Positions 9,845 to 20,169 are shown, counted from the stretch's first letter. The stretch: DNA of 34,985 nt from Pseudomonadota bacterium (GCA_963205015.1 CAUJKI010000255.1:1-34985), one strand, 5' to 3'. The notes: generated by a model from the letters alone, not told the origin. Made by a program: numbers and translations.

Positions 9845-10672
9845 TCAGCCCGACAGATACGGTGCACCAGCCGTATCGACGAGGTTCTGCAGGCGTCGGG
9901 TCCCGGGAACCGGGTGCGTCCCGGCTTCGCGATCGGCGAGGAGGCGCCGGGCGCGATCCTGCCACACCGCGGACGCCTTGCCGAGGTCGGGCGTTCGCCA
10001 TACGCAGGCTTCGACAAAGGCGCGGGCAAGATCCGTATCCTCCGGCGCAAGCCGGGCTGCGCGCTCCCTGAGGCCCAGGCTTTCGGCAATCAGGGCGCGC
10101 ATGACGTCGCGATCGGGAACGTCGCGGGCGATCCGACCGGCATCTTCGAGATGAGCTGCAAGGGTATCGAGCGCGTAAGGGTTGGTGCCGTTCTCGATCT
10201 CACGGCGGTAGGCGGCAATGCCGGCCTGCATCTCGACAAGTGCCTCCGCGGGGCGTCCGCCACGCTGATAGGCGTGCGCGATCGCGATGTGGCTGGCGGC
10301 GAGCTCGATTGGAACCTCGACCGTGTCGGCGAAGAGTGGATCCGTGGTTGCCATGCGGGCGAGCCTCTCGCGGATCGCGAGACCGCGCCGAAGCATGTCG
10401 ATACCCGGCTCCAGGCGCCCGCGCGCAAGAAGCGCTTCACCGGCGCGGTCGCAGGCGAGAGCGAGATCATGCAGATGCCAATGCGCATCCTGCGGCGCGG
10501 CTCCGATATCGAGGAGCGCCTGCTCGACGGCCGCAATGAAGCGCGCCTGCGCCATATCGGCATTGCCAATGGCCAGCGCCCTGCCCATGGCCTGGAGCAA
10601 TGTCTCGACGGCTTCTGGCTCGGCGCCGGCAATGATCTGACGCCGCCGCTGCTGATCGATTTCCGAGATCAT
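9845..10672 (-). CDS. Hypothetical TPR-like/helical repeat protein
   Basis: Ala/Leu/Arg-rich helical protein with TPR-like periodicity ('GEALLARGRLEPGIDMLRRGLAIRERLA', 'IAIAHAYQRGGRPAEALVEMQAGIAAYRREI'). Start could be 10723 or 10672. Confidence 0.65.
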   Translation of the reverse strand: MISEIDQQRRRQIIAGAEPEAVETLLQAMGRALAIGNADMAQARFIAAVEQALLDIGAAPQDAHWHLHDLALACDRAGEALLARGRLEPGIDMLRRGLAIRERLARMATTDPLFADTVEVPIELAASHIAIAHAYQRGGRPAEALVEMQAGIAAYRREIENGTNPYALDTLAAHLEDAGRIARDVPDRDVMRALIAESLGLRERAARLAPEDTDLARAFVEACVWRTPDLGKASAVWQDRARRLLADREAGTHPVPGTRRLQNLVDTAGAPYLSG

Positions 10673-10838
10673 GCGTGGCCTACGTTCCTTGATCGTGCGA
10701 CTACTTGGCGATTGCCGGAACACGGCAACCTTCGCAAAGTCACAAAAAGGGTACCGACAATCCGACGCTGCACCATGATCGCGCCGGCTCCTCTGACGGA
10801 GCCGTGCCAGTTGGCCTCATGCTATCGGCAGATGAGCG

Positions 10839-11927
10839 ATGACATCAAGCACGACCGCGACAAAGACGGGTACGTCAAAGACTGGCGCCGGCAACTTCTT
10901 CGAGACCTTTCGTGTCGGCCAGGTGATTGCGCACGCGACGCCCCGCACGATCACCGAGGGCGATGTGGCCGTTTATCAAGGGCTTTACGGCGGCCGTTTC
11001 GCCGTCCAATCCTCGGCGCCTTTCGCGCGCGCGATCGGATACCCGACTGCGCCAGTCGACGATTTGATCGTGTTTCACGTCATCCTCGGCAAGACCGTGC
11101 CGGATATCTCGCTCAATGCGATCGCGAACCTTGGCTATGCGGATTGCCGCTTTCTTGCGCCGGTCTATCCGAGCGACACGCTGTCGGCGACGTCGGAGGT
11201 GCTGGGCCTGCGTGAGAATTCGAGCGGCGACAGCGGCATCGTCTATGTCCGCACGAATGGCATCAACCAGGACGGCGTCACGGTGCTGACCTATGCCCGC
11301 TGGGTCATGGTGCGCAAGCGCGATAAGTCGGCGCCGGCGCCCACGCCTACGGTTCCGAAGTTGCCGGAGGCCGTCACGCCCGATCAGCTCGGCTCAGCGG
11401 TGCCGTCGCTCCATATTCCTTCGTGGGACAAGACGCTCTCGGGCTCGGCGCACTTCTGGGACGACTACGCGGTCGGCGAGCGGATCGATCACGTCGATGG
11501 CATGACCATCGAGGAAGCCGAGCACCAGATTGCGACACGCCTCTGGCAGAACACCGCGCGCGTACACTTCAACCAGCACGTCGAAGGGCAGGGTCGCTTC
11601 GGGCGCCGGCTCGTTTACGGCGGGGTGGTGATCTCGCTCGCGCGGGCGCTCGCGTTCAACGGTCTCGCCAATGCCTTCCACATCGCGGCGATCAATGGCG
11701 GGCGGCACGTCGCGCCAGCCTTCGCAGGCGATACCGTCTATGCGTGGTCGGAAGTGCTCGACAAGGCGGAGGTGCCGGGCCGCACGGATGTCGGCGCGCT
11801 GCGTCTGCGGCTCGTCGGCGTGAAGGATCTGGCGCCGGGGTCGTTTCCGCTGGAGACGGCACCCGGCAAGTATGCGCCGGGCGTCATTCTCCATCTCGAC
11901 TATTGGGCGCTGCTGCCGCGGGCGTGA
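10839..11927 (+). CDS. Tandem MaoC/hotdog dehydratase; mesaconyl-C1-CoA hydratase (beta-methylmalyl-CoA dehydratase)-like
   Basis: 362 aa with two hotdog halves; 'NFFETFRVGQVIAHATPRTITEGDVAVYQGLYGGRFAVQSS', 'FGKTVPDISLNAIANLGYA'-like and 'TRLWQNTARVHFNQHVEGQGRFGRRLVYGGVVISLARALAFNGLANA' resemble Rhodobacter/Methylobacterium mesaconyl-CoA hydratase from memory. Confidence 0.82.
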   Translation: MTSSTTATKTGTSKTGAGNFFETFRVGQVIAHATPRTITEGDVAVYQGLYGGRFAVQSSAPFARAIGYPTAPVDDLIVFHVILGKTVPDISLNAIANLGYADCRFLAPVYPSDTLSATSEVLGLRENSSGDSGIVYVRTNGINQDGVTVLTYARWVMVRKRDKSAPAPTPTVPKLPEAVTPDQLGSAVPSLHIPSWDKTLSGSAHFWDDYAVGERIDHVDGMTIEEAEHQIATRLWQNTARVHFNQHVEGQGRFGRRLVYGGVVISLARALAFNGLANAFHIAAINGGRHVAPAFAGDTVYAWSEVLDKAEVPGRTDVGALRLRLVGVKDLAPGSFPLETAPGKYAPGVILHLDYWALLPRA

Positions 11928-13418
11928 CTATGCCCACCAGCGGCTCGGCACCGGGAAGCGGCCGGCCGCATTCTCGATGACCTGCGCGGCGCGGAAGAGT
12001 GTGCCCTCGTCGAAGGGCTTGCCAATGAGCTGCAGGCCCATGGGCGTACCTTCGCCCGAAAGACCGGCGGGAACCGAAATGCCCGGCAGCCCGGCCATGT
12101 TCACCGTCACGGTGAAGATGTCTTCGAGATACATCGCGATCGGATCGCCGGCTTTCTCGCCGAAGCCGAAGGCGGGCGAGGGCGTCGTCGGCGTCAGCAC
12201 GACATCGACGTTGCTCCAGGCATTGTCGAAGTCGCGCTTAATCAATGTGCGCACCTTCTGCGCCTTCAGGTAATAGGCGTCGTAATAGCCCGCCGAGAGG
12301 ACGTACGTACCGATCAGCACGCGCCGCTTGACCTCCTTGCCGAAGCCCGCGGCCCGCGTTGCCTCATAGGTATCGATGAGGTCTTTGCCCGGCAGGCGGA
12401 GGCCGTAGCGCACGCCGTCGTAGCGCGCGAGGTTCGACGAGCATTCGGCCGGCGCGACGATATAGTAGGCCGGCAGCGCGTACTTTGTGTGCGGCAGCGA
12501 GATGTCGTGGATGGTGGCGCCGGCATCCTTGAGCCACTGAATGCCCTTCTGCCAGAGCGCGTCCGCTTCGGCGGACATGCCGTCGACGCGATACTCCTTC
12601 GGCACGCCGATGCGCAGGCCTTTCACGCCGCGCGCGATCTCGGCCTCGTAGTCCGGCACGGGGAGGTCGACACAGGTCGAGTCCTTCGCATCAGGCCCCG
12701 CCATGTGGCGGAGCAGGATCGCGGCATCGCGCACAGTCTTGGCGATCGGCCCCGCCTGGTCGAGCGAGGAGGCGAATGCGACGATGCCCCAGCGCGAGCA
12801 GCGGCCATAGGTCGGCTTGATGCCGACCGTGCCAGTCAGCGCGGCGGGCTGGCGGATGGAACCGCCGGTATCGGTCGCGGTCGCACCAAGGCAGAGGTCG
12901 GCCGAGACGGCGGCCGAAGATCCGCCGGACGATCCGCCTGGCACGAGCTTCGTGTTGTCGACCGTGCCGTTCCGCGTGCGCCGCCACGGATTGACGACGG
13001 GACCGAACGCGCTCGTCTCGTTCGACGAGCCCATGGCGAACTCGTCGTTGTTGAGCTTGCCGAGCATGACGGCGCCGGCATCCCAGAGGTTCTGCCCAAC
13101 GGTCGATTCATAGGTCGGCTTGAAGTCGCCGAGAATGCGCGAGCAGGCCGTGGTGCGAATGCCGTTCGTGCAGAAGAGATCCTTGTTGCCGAGCGGCAGG
13201 CCTTCGAGCGGACGGGCCTTCCCCTTCGCGAGCCGATCATCGCTGGCCTTGGCCTGGGCGAGCGCGTGTTCCGGCGTCGCCAGGACATAGGTATTGAGAT
13301 GCGGGTTGGCGGTGTCGATCGCCTCGATGAAGGCGCGCGTCAACTCGACGGCGCTGAACTTCCTGGCAAGAAGGCCGTCACGAGCCTCGGCGAGCGTCAG
13401 TTTGGTGAGATCGGTCAA
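11928..13418 (-). CDS. gatA: Asp-tRNA(Asn)/Glu-tRNA(Gln) amidotransferase subunit A
   Basis: Amidase signature '[48 protein letters not shown]'; preceded by gatC. Confidence 0.97.
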   Translation of the reverse strand: MTDLTKLTLAEARDGLLARKFSAVELTRAFIEAIDTANPHLNTYVLATPEHALAQAKASDDRLAKGKARPLEGLPLGNKDLFCTNGIRTTACSRILGDFKPTYESTVGQNLWDAGAVMLGKLNNDEFAMGSSNETSAFGPVVNPWRRTRNGTVDNTKLVPGGSSGGSSAAVSADLCLGATATDTGGSIRQPAALTGTVGIKPTYGRCSRWGIVAFASSLDQAGPIAKTVRDAAILLRHMAGPDAKDSTCVDLPVPDYEAEIARGVKGLRIGVPKEYRVDGMSAEADALWQKGIQWLKDAGATIHDISLPHTKYALPAYYIVAPAECSSNLARYDGVRYGLRLPGKDLIDTYEATRAAGFGKEVKRRVLIGTYVLSAGYYDAYYLKAQKVRTLIKRDFDNAWSNVDVVLTPTTPSPAFGFGEKAGDPIAMYLEDIFTVTVNMAGLPGISVPAGLSGEGTPMGLQLIGKPFDEGTLFRAAQVIENAAGRFPVPSRWWA

Positions 13419-13422
13419 GTGC

Positions 13423-13710
13423 TCACTCCACGACCTTGGGCACGACGAAATAGTGGTCTTCGGTCATGGGCGCATTGGCGAGAATATCGTCCACCTTGTT
13501 GCCATCCGTGACCTCGTCGGCGCGCATCTTGAGTTTCATGTCGGCGACGCGGGTCATGGGCGGCACATTGTCCGTATTGACTTCGCCGAGCTGTTCGACC
13601 CACGCGAGAATGCCCGACAGCTCACCTTCGAGCGCCTTGGCCTCTTCGTCGGTGATCCTGATCCGCGCCAGCCGCGCGATCCGGCGGACGGTCGCCTCGT
13701 CGACCTGCAT
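13423..13710 (-). CDS. gatC: Asp-tRNA(Asn)/Glu-tRNA(Gln) amidotransferase subunit C
   Basis: 95 aa, '[52 protein letters not shown]', immediately upstream of gatA. Confidence 0.96.
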   Translation of the reverse strand: MQVDEATVRRIARLARIRITDEEAKALEGELSGILAWVEQLGEVNTDNVPPMTRVADMKLKMRADEVTDGNKVDDILANAPMTEDHYFVVPKVVE

Positions 13711-13820
13711 GATCTATCCTGTGTCGAGATTGGGGACGGTTTCGTTGCCGCACTGATAGCGGCCGGCCTCCCGCCGCGCAACAATGGCGTTAAGTCGCGA
13801 GAGAACGGGGGAATTCTGGA

Positions 13821-14306
13821 ATGAGCGAGCTGAAGCCCGCACCCCGCCGGGTGCAGCAGGTCGCTGACGGGCTCGGGCTCGCCGTCCGTGTGGTCGAGAT
13901 GGCGCAGTCCACAAGGACGGCCGAGGACGCCGCGGCGGCCTGCGGTTGTGCGGTCGGTCAGATCATCAAGTCGCTGGTGTTTCGTGGCCGCCAGAGCGGC
14001 AAGCCGGTACTGCTGCTGGTGTCGGGGGCCAATCGCGTCGACCAGGCGGGCGTAGCAGCCGTAATCGGCGAGGCGCTCGACCGTCCGGACGCGACGTTCG
14101 TGCGCGAGGTCACGGGCTTCGCCATCGGCGGTATCCCGCCCTTCGGCCATGCTCAATCCCTGCCAACGTGGCTGGACGAAGACCTGCTGAAATACGAGAC
14201 CGTATGGGCTGCTGCGGGATCGCCAGAGGCTGTTTTCGAGGTCGATCCGCGCCGGCTGGCCGAGGTGATTGGGGCAACGGTAGTTAATGTAAAGGCGGCG
14301 GGCTGA
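13821..14306 (+). CDS. YbaK/EbsC-family aminoacyl-tRNA deacylase-like protein
   Basis: 'STRTAEDAAAACGCAVGQIIKSLVF', 'LVSGANRVD', 'EVTGFAIGGIPPFGH' are characteristic YbaK motifs. Confidence 0.92.
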   Translation: MSELKPAPRRVQQVADGLGLAVRVVEMAQSTRTAEDAAAACGCAVGQIIKSLVFRGRQSGKPVLLLVSGANRVDQAGVAAVIGEALDRPDATFVREVTGFAIGGIPPFGHAQSLPTWLDEDLLKYETVWAAAGSPEAVFEVDPRRLAEVIGATVVNVKAAG

Positions 14307-14440
14307 CGGGCGGCTGCTCGCGATGGGTCCATCGGCAACACAAATTCGGTCAATCATTGTCGGAAGCGGAGCAAACCGAACGTCTTCAAGGCAGGGGGTA
14401 GGACCATCATCCCGCTCACTGGCCACGAAAGGAGAATTCC

Positions 14441-14899
14441 ATGTCCGACAATCAAGAGACCGGCACTGTCCGCCTGCATCGCGTGCTTTCTGCCAAGCCC
14501 GAGAAAGTTTACCGCGCATTTCTGGACGCGGATGCCATGGCCAAATGGCTGCCGCCCGACGGCTTCACGTGCCGGGTCCATCATTTCGACCCGAAGAGCG
14601 GGGGCACCTTCCGGATGTCGTTCACGAACTTCACGACCGGCAAAAGCCATTCGTTCGGCGGCGAATATCTCGAACTCGTGCCGCATGAACGCCTCCGCTA
14701 CACCGATCGCTTCGACGACCCCAATCTCCCAGGTACCATGCATGTGACGGTGAAGCTGAAGGCCGTATCCGTCGGCACGGAGATCAACATCGAGCAGGCG
14801 GGCATACCGTCTCTGATACCGGTGGAGGCGTGCTATCTCGGTTGGCAGCAATCTCTCGTGCAGCTTGCGAGGCTCGTCGAGCCGGATATTCCGGAATAG
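14441..14899 (+). CDS. SRPBCC/AHSA1-type (START-like) domain protein
   Basis: 'HRVLSAKPEKVYRAFLDADAMAKWLPPDGFTCRVHHFDPKSGGTFRMSF' is typical of AHSA1-like proteins. Confidence 0.88.
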   Translation: MSDNQETGTVRLHRVLSAKPEKVYRAFLDADAMAKWLPPDGFTCRVHHFDPKSGGTFRMSFTNFTTGKSHSFGGEYLELVPHERLRYTDRFDDPNLPGTMHVTVKLKAVSVGTEINIEQAGIPSLIPVEACYLGWQQSLVQLARLVEPDIPE

Positions 14900-15040
14900 G
14901 TCTTCAGGCCGCAGTCGTTTGCCATCCTGACGGCTCCCCTAGCCTTTTTCCGCTGTTTGCCGTATCGAACGGGCGCCGGTACTGGCCGGTATCCTGAGCG
15001 CGCCATCTCGTTGCGCTTTATAAATCGGAGATACATCCCA

Positions 15041-15598
15041 ATGCTCGACCGCCGTCGCGCCGAAGGCCTGCTGTTTCTTGCCGGCTTCGCGCTCTGCATT
15101 CCCGCCGCGAACTGGCTCATCGGCAATGTCGGCACGAAGTGTGTGCCGAACGGGCCGTGCCTGATGCCGGTCGGCTTCGGCGTCATGGCGCCGACGGGCG
15201 TGACGATGATCGGCCTCGCGCTCGTGTTGCGTGATCTCGTGCAGCGCCGGCTCGGTGTCGGTTGGGCGGCGGGCGCGGTGGTCGCGGGCGCGGCGCTGTC
15301 GGCGTTTCTCGCGCCGCCATCGCTGGTGCTCGCTTCGGGTGTCGCCTTCCTCCTTGCCGAGATGGCGGATCTCGCCGTCTACACGCCACTCCAGCGGCGG
15401 CGCCTCGTCACGGCCGTCGTCGCGAGCAGCTTCGTCGGCCTCGTCATCGACAGCATCGTCTTCCTCTATCTGGCATTCGGGAGCCTCGACTATCTGCTCG
15501 GCCAGGTGATTGGGAAATCCTGGATGGTGCTCGCGTCGATTCCGTTCATCGTCTGGCTGCGGCGCCGGGATGCCAGGCTCGGCCTCGCGCCGGCTTGA
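15041..15598 (+). CDS. VUT-family (YhhQ-like) integral membrane transporter, probable queuosine-precursor transporter
   Basis: 'NWLIGNVGTKC', 'MIGLALVLRDLVQRRLG', 'SGVAFLLAEMADLAVYTPLQ' VUT motifs; adjacent to queF. Confidence 0.85.
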   Translation: MLDRRRAEGLLFLAGFALCIPAANWLIGNVGTKCVPNGPCLMPVGFGVMAPTGVTMIGLALVLRDLVQRRLGVGWAAGAVVAGAALSAFLAPPSLVLASGVAFLLAEMADLAVYTPLQRRRLVTAVVASSFVGLVIDSIVFLYLAFGSLDYLLGQVIGKSWMVLASIPFIVWLRRRDARLGLAPA

Positions 15599-15610
15599 GG
15601 AGTCACCATC

Positions 15611-16057
15611 ATGACAACGCCCGCGCTCGGCCACCCGACCGCTCTTCCGCAGAGCCCCGAGGAGGCGGTGCTCGATCGCGTGCCGAACCCGCATCCCGAT
15701 GCGCTCTACGTCGCACGCTTCACGGCGCCGGAGTTCACGTCGCTGTGCCCCGTCACCGGCCAGCCCGACTTCGCCCACATCGTCATCGACTACGTGCCGG
15801 GCGACTGGCTTGTCGAGTCGAAGTCGCTGAAGCTCTACCTCGGCGCCTTCCGCAATCACGGGGCGTTCCACGAGGACTGCACGATCGCGATCGCCAAGCG
15901 ACTCGTCGCGCTTCTGGCGCCGAAGTTCCTCCGCATCGGCGGCTACTGGTATCCTCGCGGCGGCATGCCTATCGACGTATTCTGGCAGACCGGGCCGGCG
16001 CCCGAAGGCATCTGGCTGCCCGACCAGGGGGTGGCGCCCTATCGCGGACGCGGATGA
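15611..16057 (+). CDS. queF: NADPH-dependent 7-cyano-7-deazaguanine (preQ0) reductase
   Basis: '[49 protein letters not shown]' QueF signature with catalytic Cys and ESKSLK motif. Confidence 0.96.
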   Translation: MTTPALGHPTALPQSPEEAVLDRVPNPHPDALYVARFTAPEFTSLCPVTGQPDFAHIVIDYVPGDWLVESKSLKLYLGAFRNHGAFHEDCTIAIAKRLVALLAPKFLRIGGYWYPRGGMPIDVFWQTGPAPEGIWLPDQGVAPYRGRG

Positions 16058-16460
16058 TCGGTGCGGATACATCCGTGAGGCTGCGCGTGCCGGCCCATTC
16101 GCCGCCACTCAGTTTTCGTTCACCATGCCTGAGGAAGATGGAACGGCCCTGCGCGCTGCAGCATTGATATGTCACGCTGCTTGCATGGCGCGTGTTAAAA
16201 ATGGGGCGCGTCCGCGCCAACGGTCGAGCGATCCCAGGGGCGTGAGTGCGGGCGAAAGGCGAAGGGTCGTGCGACCAAAGGTCGGGTTGTGAACAGCGAG
16301 GGGCTTGCTTAGAGGCGTGCCTTCTGGAAAGCATGAAGCCGTCGAGATCGCGGGCAAGTCTGCGCCGTGCGATCATTCCGCCGTGGTTCGGCGGCCGTGA
16401 CGACATCTTGCGGCACCGGGTTTTCGAGACGGCGACCCTCCGACATGCAGCGATATCCGA

Positions 16461-18044
16461 ATGAGCAATGACACATTTTCTTTGAGTGTTCCTTCAGTCG
16501 TCCGTCACAATCGGCCGCTGGTGGAGCTGATCGAGGAATCCAGTCGCCGCGGCGAGGCACATTTCGCCTCCACCGGGGCGCTGATCGTCGAGACCGGTGC
16601 CCACACCGGCCGCTCCGCACAGGACAAATTCACGATCCGCGACGAGGCGACGGAGGGGACCGTCTGGTGGGACAACAACAAACCCATCACGCGCAAACAG
16701 TTCGATATCCTGCTCGAGGATTTCAAAGCTCATGCGTCATCGCGTGAGCTTTTTGTTCAGGACCTCTTTGCCGGCGCCGATCGGACGCATCGCCTCAACA
16801 CGCGCATCTTTACCGAGCTTGCTTGGCACGCGGCCTTTATTCGCCACCTTCTGCGCCGCCCCACGGCAGCCGAGCTCGCGACGTTCAAGCCCGAGTTCAC
16901 GGTCGTCAATCTTCCGAGCTTCAGAGCCGATCCGGCGCGCCACGGCTGCCGTACGGAGACAGTGATCGCCTGCGATTTCACGCGCCGGATCGTGCTGATC
17001 GGCGGGACGTCGTACGCCGGCGAGACCAAGAAGTCGGTCTTCTCGTTCCTCAACTACCTCATGCCCGAGCGCGGCGTGATGCCGATGCACTGCTCGGCGA
17101 ATGTCGCCAAGGACGGCGACTCGGCGGTTTTCTTCGGACTGTCGGGCACCGGCAAGACCACGCTCTCCGCCGATCCTACGCGCATCCTGCTCGGCGACGA
17201 TGAGCACGGCTGGTCGCCAGAAGGCATCTTCAACTTCGAAGGCGGCTGCTATGCCAAGACCATCCGCCTTTCGCAGGAGGCCGAGCCCCAGATCTGGGCG
17301 GCGTCCAACCGCTTCGGCACGGTGCTCGAGAACGTGATCCTGGACGCGAACGGCGAGCCGGATTTCAATGACGGGCGCCTGACCGAGAACACGCGCTCGG
17401 CGTATCCGCTCGAGTTCATCGCCAATGCGAGTCCGACCGGCACGGCCGGTCATCCGCGCAATATCGTGATGCTGTGCGCTGACGCGTTCGGCGTCATGCC
17501 GCCGATCGCCAAGCTCACGCCGAGTCAGGCGATGTACCATTTCCTGTCCGGCTACACGGCCAAGGTCGCGGGCACCGAGAAGGGCATGGGGAACGAACCC
17601 CAGGCGACGTTCTCGACCTGCTTCGGTGCGCCGTTCATGCCGCGCCATCCGAGCGTGTACGGCAACATGCTGCGCGAGCTCATCGCCAAGCACAACGTCG
17701 ACTGCTGGCTGGTGAACACCGGGTGGACCGGCGGCAAGTTCGGCGAAGGTCACCGCATGCCGATCAAGGCGACGCGGGCGCTCCTCAACGCGGCACTCTC
17801 CGGCAAGCTCAAGGGCCAGCCCATGCGGCTCGATCCGGCCTTCGGCTTCGAGGTGCCGGCAGCGCTCGAGGGTGTTGATCCGAAGATCCTCGATCCGCGC
17901 GAGACGTGGGCCGACAAGGCCGCCTATGACGTGCAGGCGCGTGCGCTGGTGAAGATGTTCAAGGACAACTTCGCCAAGTTCGAGCAGCACGTGGATGCGG
18001 ACGTGAAGGCGGCCGCTCCCGGCTTCCGGGCCGCGGCCGAGTAG
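16461..18044 (+). CDS. pckA: Phosphoenolpyruvate carboxykinase (ATP)
   Basis: '[16 protein letters not shown]' kinase-1a motif, '[26 protein letters not shown]'-like region, '[24 protein letters not shown]'. Confidence 0.98.
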   Translation: MSNDTFSLSVPSVVRHNRPLVELIEESSRRGEAHFASTGALIVETGAHTGRSAQDKFTIRDEATEGTVWWDNNKPITRKQFDILLEDFKAHASSRELFVQDLFAGADRTHRLNTRIFTELAWHAAFIRHLLRRPTAAELATFKPEFTVVNLPSFRADPARHGCRTETVIACDFTRRIVLIGGTSYAGETKKSVFSFLNYLMPERGVMPMHCSANVAKDGDSAVFFGLSGTGKTTLSADPTRILLGDDEHGWSPEGIFNFEGGCYAKTIRLSQEAEPQIWAASNRFGTVLENVILDANGEPDFNDGRLTENTRSAYPLEFIANASPTGTAGHPRNIVMLCADAFGVMPPIAKLTPSQAMYHFLSGYTAKVAGTEKGMGNEPQATFSTCFGAPFMPRHPSVYGNMLRELIAKHNVDCWLVNTGWTGGKFGEGHRMPIKATRALLNAALSGKLKGQPMRLDPAFGFEVPAALEGVDPKILDPRETWADKAAYDVQARALVKMFKDNFAKFEQHVDADVKAAAPGFRAAAE

Positions 18045-18063
18045 TCCTCGCCAGTAGCTCTCC

Positions 18064-19326
18064 CTATTCTCCGGCCATGCGTGGCAGGCGCACCTGCCTG
18101 CGCTCCTGCTCGGCGCGCTCGAGTACACTCTCGTTGTGCACGATGTAGTCGCGCGTCAGCGGAAGCGCGTCGATGCGCCGGGCGAGCTGGATCTGGAACA
18201 CGACCAGATTCTGGTATCGGAACGCCGTCTCCGAGCCGGCGAGATAGAACTCCCACATGCGGCAGAAGCGCTCGTCGCGAATGCGCGCGGCCTCGTCCCA
18301 GTTGGCGATGAACCGTTCGCGCCAGGCTCTCAGCGTCTCCGCATAGTGCAGGCGCAGGATTTCGACGTCCGTGGTGATCAGCCCCGAGCGCTCGACGGCG
18401 GACATCACCTCCGAAAGCGCCGGTATATAGCCACCGGGGAAGATGTATTTCGCGATGAACGGATTGGTGATGGCCGGCGGCTCCGAGCGACCGATGAAAT
18501 GGATCACCGCGACGCCATCGTCCTTCAGGAGCTCGCGCACTTTGCGGAAGTACGTGGCGTAGTGATTGACGCCGACGTGCTCGAACATCCCGACCGAGAC
18601 GATCCGGTCATAGGGTCCGACGACCTCGCGGTAGTCCTGCAGGCGGAAGTGGACGGCATTAGCGAGGCCGGCACGGCGCGCCCGCGCTTCGGCAATCTTG
18701 AGCTGCTCGACGGAAAGCGTCACACCATCGACGAAGCAGCCTGCGGCTTCCGCGAGATAGATGCCGAGGCCACCCCAGCCTGAGCCGATGTCGAGGACGC
18801 GCTGGCCCTCGGTAAGGGCGAGCTTGGCTGCCAGATGCCTTTTCTTGGCCCGCTGGGCCGCCTCGAGCGGCGTTCTCGGATCCGGGAAGTACGCGCAGGA
18901 ATACTGTCGATCGGCGTCGAGGAAGAGATCGTAGATCGAGCCGTCGATGTCGTAGTGGTGCGCGACATTGCGGCGGGAGCGGCTCGCGGGATTGAACTGT
19001 GCAAGCCGCCGGGTCAGGAAGCGCGCAACGTCGAGGCTCTGCGCCCAGCGCGGCGGCGGATGCGCCATCGCATTCTCGAGCACGAGAGCCAGCAGGTCGT
19101 AGATGCGGCCCTGCTCCATGATCAGCCGGCCGTCCATGTACGCCTCGCCGACGGCCAGATGGGGATCGAGGGCGAGCTGGCGCTCCAGCTTGCGGTCCGT
19201 GAGGCGGGCAACGATCGCCCGACCCTGGCCGTCACCAAAGCGGACTGTTTTCCCATCGTGGGTAATAAGGGAGAGATCGCCGCGCTCGACGATGCGGCTG
19301 AGCAGGATCTCGAGCGGCTTGAACAT
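18064..19326 (-). CDS. Cyclopropane-fatty-acyl-phospholipid synthase family methyltransferase
   Basis: 'RRNVAHHYDIDGSIYDLFLDADRQYSCAYF', 'VLDIGSGWGGLGIYLAE', 'YFRKVRELLKDDGVAVIHFIG', 'FIAKYIFPGGYIPALSEV'. Confidence 0.95.
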   Translation of the reverse strand: MFKPLEILLSRIVERGDLSLITHDGKTVRFGDGQGRAIVARLTDRKLERQLALDPHLAVGEAYMDGRLIMEQGRIYDLLALVLENAMAHPPPRWAQSLDVARFLTRRLAQFNPASRSRRNVAHHYDIDGSIYDLFLDADRQYSCAYFPDPRTPLEAAQRAKKRHLAAKLALTEGQRVLDIGSGWGGLGIYLAEAAGCFVDGVTLSVEQLKIAEARARRAGLANAVHFRLQDYREVVGPYDRIVSVGMFEHVGVNHYATYFRKVRELLKDDGVAVIHFIGRSEPPAITNPFIAKYIFPGGYIPALSEVMSAVERSGLITTDVEILRLHYAETLRAWRERFIANWDEAARIRDERFCRMWEFYLAGSETAFRYQNLVVFQIQLARRIDALPLTRDYIVHNESVLERAEQERRQVRLPRMAGE

Positions 19327-19528
19327 GGCACGCCTCGACGCTTACGCGCCCGCGCGGTCCCTCCCTGGTCCCGCGGACATGGGTTTTGGACTTTTGTATC
19401 AACTAAGAATAGCGCGGTTCTGACAATTTGTCACATGCTTGGCGTTTGGTGGAAGCTTCGTCCTTGGTCCGCCTTTCCGCAAACGTGCGAACCCCCGCGA
19501 TCGTTCCGCCGATGGTCAGCGACATAAA

Positions 19529-19555
19529 GGGCGCGCGACGGACCGCCGCGCGCCC
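19529..19555 (-). terminator. GC-rich hairpin downstream of rplI, possible intrinsic terminator
   Basis: GGGCGCGCG-N9-CGCGCGCCC perfect 9 bp stem; minus-strand reading is followed by TTTATG (weak U-tract). Lies 36 nt past the rplI stop. Confidence 0.6.
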
Positions 19556-19590
19556 CAGGAAATTGAAGACGTGGAATGCTTTTCTGCTGA

Positions 19591-20169
19591 TCAGACGTCC
19601 GGCTGGTCGCCGAGGCCCGGGGGCACGGCGCCTTCACCCTGGTCCTCACTATAGGTCTCGATTTCGGGCAGCTCCTCGCGGATTAGCGTGACGTCCTCGC
19701 CGCGCGCCTGGCGCTCGGCCTCGTCGGTGGAGCGGGCCACGTTGATGGTGACCTTGACGTTCACTTCCGGGTGCAGGGCGACGCGGACCTCGTGCAGACC
19801 GAGCGCCTTGATGGGCTTGTCCAGCAGGACCTGACGCCGCTCCACCGAGAAGCCGCCTGCGCTAACTGCCTCGGCGATGTCACGGGTCGAGACCGAGCCG
19901 TAGAGCTGGCCCGTATCGCCGGCCTGACGGATCGAGACGAAGGTCTGGCCTTCGAGACGGCCGGCAACCGCCTCCGCCTCGCCCTTGAGCTCGAGATTGC
20001 GCGCTTCAAGCTGGACGCGCTGGCTCTCGAATGTCTTGCGGTTCGAGTCCGTGGCCCGGAGCGCTTTGCCCTGGGGCAGCAGGAAATTACGGGCATAGCC
20101 GTCCTTGACCCTGACGACGTCGCCCATTTGGCCGAGCCGTCCGACTCGCTCCAGCAGAATGACTTCCAT
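19591..20169 (-). CDS. rplI: 50S ribosomal protein L9
   Basis: '[40 protein letters not shown]' L9 N-terminus; rpsF-rpsR operon context. Confidence 0.97.
   Translation of the reverse strand: MEVILLERVGRLGQMGDVVRVKDGYARNFLLPQGKALRATDSNRKTFESQRVQLEARNLELKGEAEAVAGRLEGQTFVSIRQAGDTGQLYGSVSTRDIAEAVSAGGFSVERRQVLLDKPIKALGLHEVRVALHPEVNVKVTINVARSTDEAERQARGEDVTLIREELPEIETYSEDQGEGAVPPGLGDQPDV

Noticed and set aside
9722-11215. 497-aa plus-strand ORF opposite the TPR-like gene and running into the hydratase gene
   Set aside because: Overlaps two better-supported genes and has no coherent domain. The minus-strand TPR-like frame has more protein-like composition and an initiation site.
13554-14519. 321-aa minus-strand ORF spanning gatC, the YbaK gene and intergenic DNA
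   Set aside because: Crosses several confident genes on both strands; low-complexity shadow translation.
14900-15040. Possible preQ1 riboswitch upstream of the VUT-queF genes
   Set aside because: No recognisable preQ1-I/II/III aptamer sequence signature by eye; would need a covariance-model search.
15969-16406. 145-aa minus-strand ORF upstream of pckA
   Set aside because: Overlaps the queF 3' end and has no recognisable domain; treated as non-coding.
16737-18128. 463-aa minus-strand ORF antisense to pckA
   Set aside because: Antisense shadow of a confident core gene; compositionally biased, no recognisable domain.
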